Source of the DNA: Variovorax sp. UMC13
GTDB taxonomy: Bacteria; Pseudomonadota; Gammaproteobacteria; Burkholderiales; Burkholderiaceae_C
DNA length: 64,000 nucleotides
Reading direction: 5' to 3'
NCBI RefSeq assembly: GCF_014170375.1
Contig: NZ_LZZW01000004.1
Location: forward strand, 1-64,000
This document shows positions 16,856-25,349 of this stretch, in pieces. The notes under the pieces were generated by a model that saw nothing but the letters and a program-made list of their open reading frames with translations, was not told the origin of the DNA and did not search any database. Every line of letters starts with the position of its first letter. Position 1 is the first letter of the stretch. Position numbers and translations under genes: made by a program.

Positions 16856-16901
16856 GCGGGTGCCGCGCGCACCGATCCCTCCTCCTTCTCCCCATCTCCG
16901 C

Positions 16902-19067
16902 ATGCACTCTCCACATCCGCTTTCCGCCGCGTCGCACCCGGCGCGCTTCGGCCTCTCGCTCGCGCTCCTGGCCACGCTGGCCGTCACCGCATTGCCCGAC
17001 ACGCAAGCCCAGACGCACGTCTCCGGCGTGCGCGTCACCTCGCTGGCCTCGATGCGTCCCTCGGGCGAGGACGTGACCTCGTCCGACGGCACCGTGGGCT
17101 GGCCCGGCGCGCGCTACCCCACCTCTGCGCCCCTGTTCGCGGTCAAGCCCGGGACCACCACGGGCTACCTCTACGGCGGCTTCCTGGGCGCCGGCTGGAC
17201 CGGCAACCGGCAGACGCTCTACACCGCGGTCGGGCTCTACAGCATGCGCGCGGGCGTCTCGTTCTACGAGCGGCTGGCCTTCGACGTCGACACCGACCTG
17301 CAGGGCCGCATCAACAGCACGCCGGTGCGCTCGAGCAGCGGCGCGCTCTACGCCGTCATGACCAGCCTCTACGGCGAGCAGTACGCCGGTACCGACGAGA
17401 AGAGCAACTACACCTACTCGGCCACGGTCGGCCAGGGCCTGATCGTGCGCACCGATTTCGACGGCGCCTACCCCTCGGTGGTGGAGTCGTCGCGCGGCAA
17501 GCTCTACTCGCCCAACGGCGCATTGGTGATCGACGCCAAGGACAACCTCTACGGCGTCGACAAGGGTCCGCAGGGCCAGGGCCGGATTTTCCGGATCAAC
17601 CTGGGCACGGGCGTGCTGAGCACCGTGCATGAATTCACCGTGGGCCCCCACGGCATGAAGCAGGTGGCCAACGACATCGTGCTGGGCGGCGACGGCTTCC
17701 TCTACGGCGTGACCGCCTACCGCCGCGGCCTGCCGCTGGCCCCCGGCACACCGAATGCGCCCGACACGCCCACCGGCACGCTCTACCGCATCGATCCGAA
17801 CGCCGCCGGCGCGGGCCCGACGGTGCTGCACACCTTCACGCTGGCCGAGGGCGAGATCAACGTGGGCGACAACGTGACGCACGAAGGCTACCGCCTGTAC
17901 CCCAGCGAGCAGCGGGTGAGCATCGGCATGACGGGACCGGCCACGCTGCGCAGCCTGAGCTCGGGCGAGCAGAACGGACTGTCGTCGCTGGTCGACGGGG
18001 GCGACGGCTATCTCTACGGCACCACCTCGGTGGCCGACTGCTACACCTACGTCCACAACCTCAACACGCTCACGGCGCTGCCATCGGTGACGCGCAACAG
18101 CCCGCTGTGCGGCTTCCGCTCGTGGACCGCCGCCCCGAACGCCTTCTCGTACCCCGGCGCCTATCCGTACCACGACGGCCCTCGTCCCTACGGCGCGGTC
18201 TGGCGCATTGCGCGCAACGGCAGCGGCGGCCTGCAGGTCCTGCACACCTTCACCGAGGACGACGGCGCCACCCCGCGCGGCCCGCTGGCGCTTGCCGCCG
18301 ACGGGGCGATCTACGGCACCACGCTGGCGGGCGGCCCCCACACCTGCAGCAACCGCAACACGGTGAACGCCGAGGTGCGCTGCGGCACGCTCTACCGCAT
18401 CAAGCCCTCGGCCATCGCGGTCGAAGGTGGCGGCCATGTGGCCAACGGCGGCTTCGAGACGGTGCACAGCTTCTCGGGCAACGACGGGCGCATCCCGCTG
18501 GGCGTGCGCGCCGGTGCCGATGGCCGGCTCTACGGCGTCACCTCGATGGGCGGCAGCTACACCGACAGCCAGGGCAAGGCCGTGCCCACCGAGTTCGGCA
18601 CCGTGTTCCAGGTGGCGGTCAATTCGGACGGCTCGCCCGACGCCAGCGTGAGCCTGGTGGCGAGCCCGACCCAGCTCAAGGCCGGCGAGACCAGCACGAT
18701 GACCTGGATCAGCAGCAACGCCACGCAGTGCACCGCGGCCTCCTCGGCCAACGACTGGCGCGGCGCGGTGGCGGACTTCGGCGCCGTCTCGGTCACGCCC
18801 AAGCCCGGCACCTACCGCTACACGCTGACCTGCAACGTCGCGGGCAGCGCCTTCGGCGCGCAGGTCTCGGCCAGCACCACGGTCTACGTGGGCACCGACG
18901 CCACGGCCGTCGACGGCAACACCGTGAGCTTCGGCAACGGTGGCGGCGGCGCGGCCTCGCCGGTCTGGCTGCTGGCGCTCGCGGCGCTGGGCCGTGCCGC
19001 ATCGCTGCGCCGCAAGCGCAGGGCCCCGCACACCGCCCCATCGACTTCCACCGCACAGAAGAACTGA
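16902..19067 (+). CDS. Secreted GloVer-repeat/Ig-like protein with GlyGly-CTERM-like tail (1)
   Basis: The 721-residue protein has a Sec signal (about 1-36, ending DTQAQ). A long region of repeated blocks follows, in which a phrase like GTLYRI or GRIFRI, then VLHTF or STVHEF, then LYGTT or LYGVT returns roughly every 50-80 residues. This is the GloVer-type tandem repeat, probably a beta-propeller-like fold. An Ig-like domain with two Cys lies at about 583-663 (TWISSNATQCTAAS to YRYTLTCNV). The C-terminus is Gly-rich (GNGGGGAASP), then hydrophobic, then basic (LRRKRR), as in GlyGly-CTERM sorting signals. It lies directly after the heme receptor, which suggests a surface or released heme or hemoprotein binder. 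The biochemical function is unknown. Confidence 0.8.
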   Translation: MHSPHPLSAASHPARFGLSLALLATLAVTALPDTQAQTHVSGVRVTSLASMRPSGEDVTSSDGTVGWPGARYPTSAPLFAVKPGTTTGYLYGGFLGAGWTGNRQTLYTAVGLYSMRAGVSFYERLAFDVDTDLQGRINSTPVRSSSGALYAVMTSLYGEQYAGTDEKSNYTYSATVGQGLIVRTDFDGAYPSVVESSRGKLYSPNGALVIDAKDNLYGVDKGPQGQGRIFRINLGTGVLSTVHEFTVGPHGMKQVANDIVLGGDGFLYGVTAYRRGLPLAPGTPNAPDTPTGTLYRIDPNAAGAGPTVLHTFTLAEGEINVGDNVTHEGYRLYPSEQRVSIGMTGPATLRSLSSGEQNGLSSLVDGGDGYLYGTTSVADCYTYVHNLNTLTALPSVTRNSPLCGFRSWTAAPNAFSYPGAYPYHDGPRPYGAVWRIARNGSGGLQVLHTFTEDDGATPRGPLALAADGAIYGTTLAGGPHTCSNRNTVNAEVRCGTLYRIKPSAIAVEGGGHVANGGFETVHSFSGNDGRIPLGVRAGADGRLYGVTSMGGSYTDSQGKAVPTEFGTVFQVAVNSDGSPDASVSLVASPTQLKAGETSTMTWISSNATQCTAASSANDWRGAVADFGAVSVTPKPGTYRYTLTCNVAGSAFGAQVSASTTVYVGTDATAVDGNTVSFGNGGGGAASPVWLLALAALGRAASLRRKRRAPHTAPSTSTAQKN

Positions 19068-19068
19068 C

Positions 19069-21015
19069 ATGAAGATTTCGTCTACCCTCTCCTCCGTATC
19101 GCGGCCGCTGCTGCTCGCCGCGCTGGCCTTCGCCAGCCTGCCCGCCTTCGCCCAGACCACCGGCACGGCCTTCAAGCCCACCGTGTTGCACCGCTTCACC
19201 GGCACCGCCGACGCGGCCCAGCTGGGCGGCATGCCCATGGTGCCGCCGGTGCTGGCCAGGGACGGCAGCGGCCAGCTGCAGGGCCACACCTTCAACGGCG
19301 GCACGCCGCTGACCTTCGTGCTCGGCCAGGGCGTGAGCTACCGGCTCGACGCCCTCAAGGGCACGGGCTACCAGGCCCGGCTGCTGGGCGACATCTCCAA
19401 GTCGACGACCACGCTGGTGCAGGACGCACAGGGCAAGATCTACGGCGGCGCGGGCTCGTCCAACGTCAACAACGACACCAGCGCCAACCCCTTCGGCTCG
19501 ACCGCCGCGATGTTCAGCCTGCAGGCCAACGTGGCGAGCACGCTGCCGACGCCCCCGGTGCGCCCGCGCGGCCAGCTGGCGATCGACGACGACCAGCGCG
19601 TCTACTTCGGCGGCGGCGACGCACCGGGCACCTGCAACGCCAGCGGCGTTCTCGCGGCCGGTCTGTGGCGCCTGAACCCCGACGGCAGCTATGCCAAGGC
19701 CTTCGACTTCTGCCAGTTCTTCACCGTCGTGGGCCGCCTGCAGCTCCACGAGAAGGGCGGCGCCCCCGTGGCCAGCGTCTGGAGCAGGACCGACCAGGCT
19801 CTCTATGTGCTGACCAGCGTCGGCGCCACGGGCGTGTTCGACAGCACCCAGGCCAGCGACAACGCCGGCCGCGCCTTCGGCACGCTGGTGAAGATCGACA
19901 AGGCCGCGCTCGACGAAGGCGCGGCCAACAACGGCCAGCTCGCCTCGGCCGACCCGGTGAAGGTGCTGCACACCTTCCTGCGCAACCGCGACGGCGCCCC
20001 GACCTCGGTGGGCGACCGCTACAGCACGCTGGTCGAGGCCGGCGAATGGCTCTACGGCACCAGCTACGCCAACGCCCCGACCGCCGGCGGCGTCAACGAC
20101 CTGCGCTACGGCGGTACGCTGTGGCGCGTGAAGAAGGACGATCCCGCCAGCTTCACCGTGCTGCACCGCTTCCGCGACGCCGACATGCTCGCGAAGGACG
20201 GCACCGCCCAGGCCGACGGTTCCACGCCCAACGGCCCGCTGGTGCTCGCCGCCGACGGCAACATCTACGGCACCACCGCGCGCGACGGCTCCAGCCTGTA
20301 CCGGCCCGCAACCGGCCTGCCCACGCCCTCGGGCGCGGGCACGCTGTTCCGCATCGTCATCGGCAGCAAGGCCGACCGCTCGGACGACGCCTACGAGGTG
20401 CTGCACCGCTTCGACATCGCCACCGAAGGCGCACGGCCCGTGGGCCTGAGCCTGGGCGCGACGGTCGACGGCGTGCAGAAGCTCTACGGCGCCACCGCCA
20501 GCGGCGGCCCGGGCGAAGCCATCGACCCCGCCTCGCCCGACACCAGCGGCAATGGCACCGTGTTCTCCATCGACGTGCCGCTGCCCAGCGTGAGCTTCAC
20601 CACGCCGCTGACCGCCTCAGCCTCGAGCGCGCTGGTCGGCGACCGCCCGACCCTGAGCTGGGCCACGCAGAACGCCGCCAGCTGCACCGCCAGCGGCAGC
20701 AACGGCAATACCTGGAGCGGCGCGCAGCAGACCCAGGGCAGCCAGATCCCGCTGTCGGGCGCGCTGAGCAAGACCGGCGTCAACACCTTCACGCTGCGCT
20801 GCGAAAGCGCTTCGGGCGGGCCGGCCGTGGTGCAGACGGTGTCGATCACGGTCAGGGCCGTGACCGTGGCGCCGCCCGCGACCTCCGACGGCTCGGGCAC
20901 CGGCACCTGGGAGCGCAACAACAACCGCAGCGACGGCGGCGGCCCGCTGAGCCCCTGGCTGCTGCTGCCGCTGGCCGCGCTCGGCCTGGCCCGCCGTTTC
21001 GCGCGGCGCGGCTGA
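19069..21015 (+). CDS. Secreted GloVer-repeat/Ig-like protein with GlyGly-CTERM-like tail (2)
   Basis: The 648-residue protein has the same architecture as its upstream neighbour, although the sequences differ widely. A signal peptide ends SLPAFAQ near residue 24. Repeats carry KVLHTFLRNRDG, TVLHRFRDADM and NIYGTTARDGSS. An Ig-like domain lies at about 507-600 (LSWATQNAASCTASGS to TFTLRCES). A Gly-rich/hydrophobic/Arg tail ends the protein (SDGGGPLSPWLLLPLAALGL, then ARRFARRG). It starts 1 bp after the previous stop, so the two are co-translated. The pair, placed between the receptor and heme oxygenase, is the least understood part of the locus. I infer that both are exported and tail-processed by the rhombosortase encoded downstream. 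Confidence 0.8.
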   Translation: MKISSTLSSVSRPLLLAALAFASLPAFAQTTGTAFKPTVLHRFTGTADAAQLGGMPMVPPVLARDGSGQLQGHTFNGGTPLTFVLGQGVSYRLDALKGTGYQARLLGDISKSTTTLVQDAQGKIYGGAGSSNVNNDTSANPFGSTAAMFSLQANVASTLPTPPVRPRGQLAIDDDQRVYFGGGDAPGTCNASGVLAAGLWRLNPDGSYAKAFDFCQFFTVVGRLQLHEKGGAPVASVWSRTDQALYVLTSVGATGVFDSTQASDNAGRAFGTLVKIDKAALDEGAANNGQLASADPVKVLHTFLRNRDGAPTSVGDRYSTLVEAGEWLYGTSYANAPTAGGVNDLRYGGTLWRVKKDDPASFTVLHRFRDADMLAKDGTAQADGSTPNGPLVLAADGNIYGTTARDGSSLYRPATGLPTPSGAGTLFRIVIGSKADRSDDAYEVLHRFDIATEGARPVGLSLGATVDGVQKLYGATASGGPGEAIDPASPDTSGNGTVFSIDVPLPSVSFTTPLTASASSALVGDRPTLSWATQNAASCTASGSNGNTWSGAQQTQGSQIPLSGALSKTGVNTFTLRCESASGGPAVVQTVSITVRAVTVAPPATSDGSGTGTWERNNNRSDGGGPLSPWLLLPLAALGLARRFARRG

Positions 21016-21049
21016 TCCTTTTCTTCCCCACGACCACGACCTCCACGAC

Positions 21050-21640
21050 ATGACCACCACTTCTTCTTCCGCCCTGTCGCAGCGCCTCAAGCACGAGACC
21101 GCCCCCCAGCACGAACGCATGCATGCGCTCATGGCCACGGCCGACCCCTTCGCGAGCCGCGCGCAGTACGCACGCTTCGTGGCCGCGCAGTACGTGTTCC
21201 AGCGCGACGTCGAGCATCTGTTCGCCGACGCGCAGGTCCAGGCCGCCGTGCCCGACCTGGCCGAACGCGGCCGTGCCGAGGCTTCGCTGGCCGACCTGCG
21301 CGACCTCGAGGCGCCGGTGCCCACCGCGGCCATCGCCACCGAAGGCGTGACCATGCCCGAAGCCCTGGGCTGGCTCTATGTGTCGGAAGGCTCGACGCTG
21401 GGCGCCGCCTTCCTGTTCAAGGAAGTGGGCGACAAGCTCGGGCTCACGGCCGAATTCGGCGCGCGCAACCTCGCGGCCTATCCCGAGGGCCGGGCGCGCG
21501 TGTGGAAGCGCTTTGTCGAAGCGCTGGATGCGCCCGCGCTGGCGGCGGTGCACGAGCAGGTGATCGCCGGTGCGCTGGCCGCCTACGACCGCTTCGGCGA
21601 CCTGCTCGAGGCGCAGTTCGCGCTGGACGCCGCGGCTTGA
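21050..21640 (+). CDS. Biliverdin-producing heme oxygenase
   Basis: The 196-residue protein is an all-alpha heme oxygenase of the bacterial HmuO/PigA group. The proximal His is in the segment LKHETAPQHERMHALM (His21 by position). The distal-helix signature is GWLYVSEGSTLGAAFLFKEV near 104-123. It would open imported heme to biliverdin, CO and ferrous iron in the cytoplasm. The gene sits in the receptor operon and confirms that the locus serves iron release from heme. Its stop overlaps the TTG start of the next gene. Confidence 0.92.
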   Translation: MTTTSSSALSQRLKHETAPQHERMHALMATADPFASRAQYARFVAAQYVFQRDVEHLFADAQVQAAVPDLAERGRAEASLADLRDLEAPVPTAAIATEGVTMPEALGWLYVSEGSTLGAAFLFKEVGDKLGLTAEFGARNLAAYPEGRARVWKRFVEALDAPALAAVHEQVIAGALAAYDRFGDLLEAQFALDAAA

Positions 21641-22461
21641 CCTTGCCGGCCGCATCGCACGCGGCGCGCCGCCTGTGGCCCTGGGCCACGGCCGGTGCGC
21701 TGTGCGGCGCACTCGCGATGCTGGGGTGGCAACTGCCCGCGCATTGGCTGACGCCCGCCGTGGAACGCGCCACGGGCGAACGCATCCGCATCGCCGACGT
21801 GCGCGGCACGCTCTGGAACGGCTCGGCCGTGCTGAGCCTCGCGGCCGGCCCGGGCAGCCACGAGCTGCGCGCCCTGCCCGGCCGCACGCACTGGCGGCTG
21901 CGGCCGTCGCTGTCGGTGGTCCCGGCCCTGCGGCTGTCGATCGACCAGGCCTGCTGCCTCGACCGGCCCGCGCAGGCCCGCATCGCGATCGGCCCGGACG
22001 GTCTCGACCTGCGGCTCGGTGCGCTCGACTGGCACGGCCCGGTCGAGGTGGTGCAAGGGCTGGGCACGCCCTGGAACACGCTGGGCTTCGACGGCCGGCT
22101 GCGGGTGTCGACGCAGGCGCTGCAGCTGCGGCGGCGGCACGGCCAGATGCAACTGGAGGGCCGGCTATCGCTCACCGCGGCATCGGTCTCGTCGCGCATC
22201 TCGGCGCTGCGCCCGCTGGGCAGCTACCGCTTCGACATCGACGGCGATGCGACGCCCGGTGAAGCCAAGGCCCCGTTGCGCTTCACGCTCGCCACGCTGC
22301 AAGGCCCGCTGCAACTCCGCGGCCAGGGCGCATGGGCCGCCGGCCAGCTGCGCTTCCGCGGCGAGGCGCAGGCCGAGTCCGGCCGCGAGGAGGCATTGGC
22401 CCACGTCCTCCACCTGATCGGCAACCGCAACGGGCCCATCGCCTTGCGCGTGCTGCGCTGA
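21637..22461 (+). CDS. gspN: GspN-like type II secretion protein
   Basis: The 274-residue protein starts best at TTG 21637, which overlaps the heme oxygenase TGA. TTG 21643 is also possible. One N-terminal membrane anchor (LWPWATAGALCGALAMLGW) precedes a periplasmic beta-rich domain with the GspN/GspL-like phrase GTLWNGSAVL near 55-64. GspN is an accessory of type II secretion in some systems. No other Gsp gene is in the window. Its place between GlyGly-CTERM proteins and a rhombosortase suggests that it helps export the two GloVer proteins. This role is inferred. Confidence 0.72.
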   Translation: MTLPAASHAARRLWPWATAGALCGALAMLGWQLPAHWLTPAVERATGERIRIADVRGTLWNGSAVLSLAAGPGSHELRALPGRTHWRLRPSLSVVPALRLSIDQACCLDRPAQARIAIGPDGLDLRLGALDWHGPVEVVQGLGTPWNTLGFDGRLRVSTQALQLRRRHGQMQLEGRLSLTAASVSSRISALRPLGSYRFDIDGDATPGEAKAPLRFTLATLQGPLQLRGQGAWAAGQLRFRGEAQAESGREEALAHVLHLIGNRNGPIALRVLR

Positions 22462-22498
22462 GCCGATGCACGCCCCACAAGGAACACAATCGACCGTG

Positions 22499-22930
22499 AT
22501 GTCCGTCGAACAGAACAACTCTTCCCCAACCCCGCTGCCGCCACCGCAGCGCCCCCCGCTGCCGCTGCTCGCCCGCTGGCTGCTGCTGGCCTTTGCCGCC
22601 CTGTGCCTGGTGCTGGCCGTGATCGGCGTGATCGTGCCCGGCATGCCGACCACCGTCTTCGTGCTGATGGCCGCCTGGGCCGCCGCGCGCAGTTCGCCAC
22701 GGCTGCACCGCTGGCTGCTCGACCACCGGCTCTTCGGCCCGATCCTGCGCAACTGGGAAAACGGCCGCACCGTGAGCCGCCGCGCCAAGTGGAGCGCCAC
22801 CGCGGCGATGGCCTTCTGCGCGGTCGTGATCCTGCTGACCGCGCACAAACCCTGGCTTGCGGCCGTGGGCATCGGCTCGATGGCCTGCGTGCTGGCCTGG
22901 CTCTGGCGGCGTCCCGAGCCGAATGCCTGA
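22499..22930 (+). CDS. YbaN-family (DUF454) inner-membrane protein
   Basis: The 143-residue protein has the DUF454/YbaN pattern: VIGVIVPGMPTTVFVLMAAW, then RLHRWLLDHRLFGPILRNW and the basic SRRAKW segment. Three to four membrane spans are seen. An in-frame ATG at 22466 would add 11 residues. The molecular role of the family is not established, though members often lie beside heme and iron uptake genes. Here it overlaps the rhombosortase gene by 8 bp, so it is part of the same operon. Confidence 0.85.
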   Translation: MSVEQNNSSPTPLPPPQRPPLPLLARWLLLAFAALCLVLAVIGVIVPGMPTTVFVLMAAWAAARSSPRLHRWLLDHRLFGPILRNWENGRTVSRRAKWSATAAMAFCAVVILLTAHKPWLAAVGIGSMACVLAWLWRRPEPNA

Positions 22931-23504
22931 GGTCACGCCGGGCCGCGCCATGGCGCCTGCGGCCCTTGCGGCGCTGCTGCTGGTGGCGCTGCAAGCGGCA
23001 GGCGATGCGCCGAAGCTGCTGCTGCGCTACGAGCGCTACGCCGTGCTGCACGGCGAACTCTGGCGCCTGTTCAGCGCGCACCTCGTGCACCTGGGTTGGG
23101 CCCACGCGCTGCTCAACGCCTGCGGCCTGCTGCTGTGCGCCTGGATCGCGCCCACGCGCTTCGGCGCGCGGCAGCTCGTGTGCGACGGGCTGCTGCTGGG
23201 GGCGTGCGTCGCGTTGATGCTGCTGCTCTTCTCTCCCCAGGTGACGCACTACGTCGGCCTGTCCGGCGTGCTCTACGGCCTGTTCGTGCTGGGCCTGGCG
23301 CCGCCGGCTTTCAGGGGCGACCGCATCGCGCTGCTGGGCCTGGCCACGGTGCTGGGCTGGATGGCCTGGCAACTGGTCGCCGGCCCCGCGCCCGCCGAGG
23401 AACGCCAGATCGGCGGGCGGATCATCGCCGTGGCGCACCTCTACGGCGTGGTCGGCGCCTTCGTCCTGCTGGCGGTGCAGGGGCTGCGCCTCGCACCGCG
23501 CTGA
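22923..23504 (+). CDS. rrtA: Rhombosortase, intramembrane serine protease for GlyGly-CTERM proteins
   Basis: The 193-residue protein has about six membrane spans and the rhomboid catalytic dyad: Ser114 in VGLSGVLYG and His172 in AVAHLYGVVG. The rhomboid-type His-rich loop SAHLVHLGWAHALLN is at 51-65. Its short length and its company match rhombosortase rather than GlpG. In Vibrio cholerae this protease cleaves the C-terminal GlyGly-CTERM tail of type II secretion substrates (established knowledge). Two proteins with such tails are encoded at 16902-21015, so these are the obvious substrates. It starts at ATG 22923, inside the end of the previous gene. Confidence 0.85.
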   Translation: MPEVTPGRAMAPAALAALLLVALQAAGDAPKLLLRYERYAVLHGELWRLFSAHLVHLGWAHALLNACGLLLCAWIAPTRFGARQLVCDGLLLGACVALMLLLFSPQVTHYVGLSGVLYGLFVLGLAPPAFRGDRIALLGLATVLGWMAWQLVAGPAPAEERQIGGRIIAVAHLYGVVGAFVLLAVQGLRLAPR

Positions 23505-23509
23505 CCCCG

Positions 23510-25240
23510 CTACTGCATGCGCGGCAGGTTGCCGATGCGCACCAACATCTCGGTGAACATCTGCATGTCGGCGTCGAGGTCGACCACTTCCTTGAACTCC
23601 TTGGCGTTGTGCGCCGTGTACTTCTTGCCGGGCATGGCCGGACCGAAGTTGATCGCGTTGGGCATCAGCTTGGCCGTGGTGCTGCCGGCCGTGGGCACGG
23701 GCTTGGCTTCGAGCCCGGTGGTGTCGCCGAAGATGTTGAGCAGGGTCGACAGCCAGGCGCCGCTCGGGTCGCGCGCCATCCAGTTGCCCTGGTCGTAGGC
23801 CACCTCGGCCGGGATCGCCGCGCTCGCGGACCAGGCGCCGATCTTGTCGGTGATCTGTTGCTTGAGTTCATCGGGCGTGCGGCCGCGCGGCATGCGCACG
23901 TTGACCGTGACGTCGACCTTGCCGTCGGCACCGCCGCGGATCAGCGTCGGCGACAGCGTGAGCGGGCCCATGAAGTCGTCCTGGTAGCCCACGCCCATCT
24001 GCTCGCCCAGATAGCCGGTGCCGTAGAGCGCGGCGATGTACTTCGCGGCGCGTGCGTAGCCGTTGTCGGCCAGCGGCACGCCGGCCTCCTGCAGGAACAG
24101 CGCGAGCCGCGGCACCGGGTTCACGCCCTCTTCCGGGCGCGAGCCGTGGGCCGACACGCCCGTGACCTTGATCGTCAGGCCGTCGGCGGCGTGGCTCAGG
24201 TCGATGGCGAACTTGCCGCCCTGCCCCTCGTACTTCTGCACGAAGGCCGCCTTGGCCGCCTCGAGCTTCGCCGCCACGGCCGCGAGATCGCCGCCCTGCA
24301 GTTTCGCAGTGGCGGTCTGCGGGATCGCATTGGCCGAGGGCGCGCCGGTCATCGCCGTGATGGCGGTCGCCGAAGCATCGGCGGGCCCGCCCTTGAACGA
24401 GACCTTGAGCGCGCCCGACCCCTTCTCGGCCACCACCGCCGGGTACTTGCTGTCGAGCACGATGTTGTAGGCCGGCAGCGCGGTCTTCTCGCGGTAGTAC
24501 TTCATCGCGTCGCCGCCGGTTTCCTCAGTGGTCTCGACCATCAGCCGGATGGTGCGCGCCAGCGGCAGGCCGCTGTCCTTGACCGCCTTCATCGCATAGA
24601 GCACGGCCGCGATCGAGCCCTTGTCGTCGATGGTGCCGCGGCCGTAGAGGTAGTCGCCCACGCGGGTGAGCTTGAAGGGGTCGAGCTTCGTGCCGTCGTC
24701 GAGCACCCATTCGGCCGCGTTGGCCGGCACCACGTCGGCATGCGTGAGGATGCCGAATTCCTCGCTGCCGCTGCCGGGCAGCTTGACCTCGAAGATGCGG
24801 TTGTCGACGTTGCGGTACTGCAGGCCGAAGTCGCGCGCCATCGCCTCGATCTTGCGGCCGATGGCCTGGATCGCCGGGCTCTCGTGCGGCGGCACGTCGG
24901 CCGCGCGCACCGTGGGCATCGCGACCATCTCGCCGATGGTGGCGATCACCGCGTCGTGGTGGTGCAGCCGGTTGTAGAGGCCCAGCACGCGGCCCACATT
25001 GGCCAGGTCGTCGCCGGCGAGCGGGCGCTTGGCCGCATAGGCCGCGGCGGCGCGCTTGAGGCTGGGGTCGGCCTTGGCGGCCTGCGCGAGGAAGCGCGGG
25101 AAGTCCGGCGCCTTGCGCAGCGCGGGCGTGGCCACCAGCGCATCGAGCTGCGGCTTCTTGAGCAGGGTGTCGGCCGACGCGCCGGAGGACAAGCTCAGCG
25201 CGATGGCGAGGGGAAGGATGGCGAGGGAGAGGCGGTTCAT
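23510..25240 (-). CDS. Secreted M20 metallopeptidase (dipeptidase-like)
   Basis: The protein has 576 residues with a signal peptide ending SSGASA. The M20 core is visible: zinc ligand His in GILTHADVVP, then GRGTIDDKGSIAAVLYAMKA with the bridging Asp, and the catalytic Glu in ETTEETGGDAM. The length and the PepV-like layout suggest a dipeptidase acting in the periplasm. I chose MNRLSLAILP at 25240, because an in-frame upstream extension runs into the divergent MFS gene and has no family character. It converges with the rhombosortase gene 5 bp away and is probably not part of the heme locus. Confidence 0.87.
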   Translation of the reverse strand: MNRLSLAILPLAIALSLSSGASADTLLKKPQLDALVATPALRKAPDFPRFLAQAAKADPSLKRAAAAYAAKRPLAGDDLANVGRVLGLYNRLHHHDAVIATIGEMVAMPTVRAADVPPHESPAIQAIGRKIEAMARDFGLQYRNVDNRIFEVKLPGSGSEEFGILTHADVVPANAAEWVLDDGTKLDPFKLTRVGDYLYGRGTIDDKGSIAAVLYAMKAVKDSGLPLARTIRLMVETTEETGGDAMKYYREKTALPAYNIVLDSKYPAVVAEKGSGALKVSFKGGPADASATAITAMTGAPSANAIPQTATAKLQGGDLAAVAAKLEAAKAAFVQKYEGQGGKFAIDLSHAADGLTIKVTGVSAHGSRPEEGVNPVPRLALFLQEAGVPLADNGYARAAKYIAALYGTGYLGEQMGVGYQDDFMGPLTLSPTLIRGGADGKVDVTVNVRMPRGRTPDELKQQITDKIGAWSASAAIPAEVAYDQGNWMARDPSGAWLSTLLNIFGDTTGLEAKPVPTAGSTTAKLMPNAINFGPAMPGKKYTAHNAKEFKEVVDLDADMQMFTEMLVRIGNLPRMQ

Positions 25241-25349
25241 GGCCGTGATTCTCGCGCCGCCGCGGGGGCGCCGCGCAACGGGATGTCGCGGCGGCCCTGC
25301 GCTTATGCTCGAAGGCTTCCGGCGGCCCCGCGCCGCATCACTGTCCGCC

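Noticed and set aside
14192..17092. Very long open frame on the minus strand opposite the heme receptor (and similar ones at 3337-4872, 28032-30383 and 23096-26749)
   Set aside because: The translations are Arg/Ala/His/Gln-rich with no domain, and each lies opposite or out of frame with a gene that has clear family motifs. They are by-products of high GC content at third codon positions.
23510..25240. M20 peptidase as part of the heme locus
   Set aside because: It is on the opposite strand, convergent, and its motifs point to a dipeptidase. Nothing ties it to heme beyond closeness.
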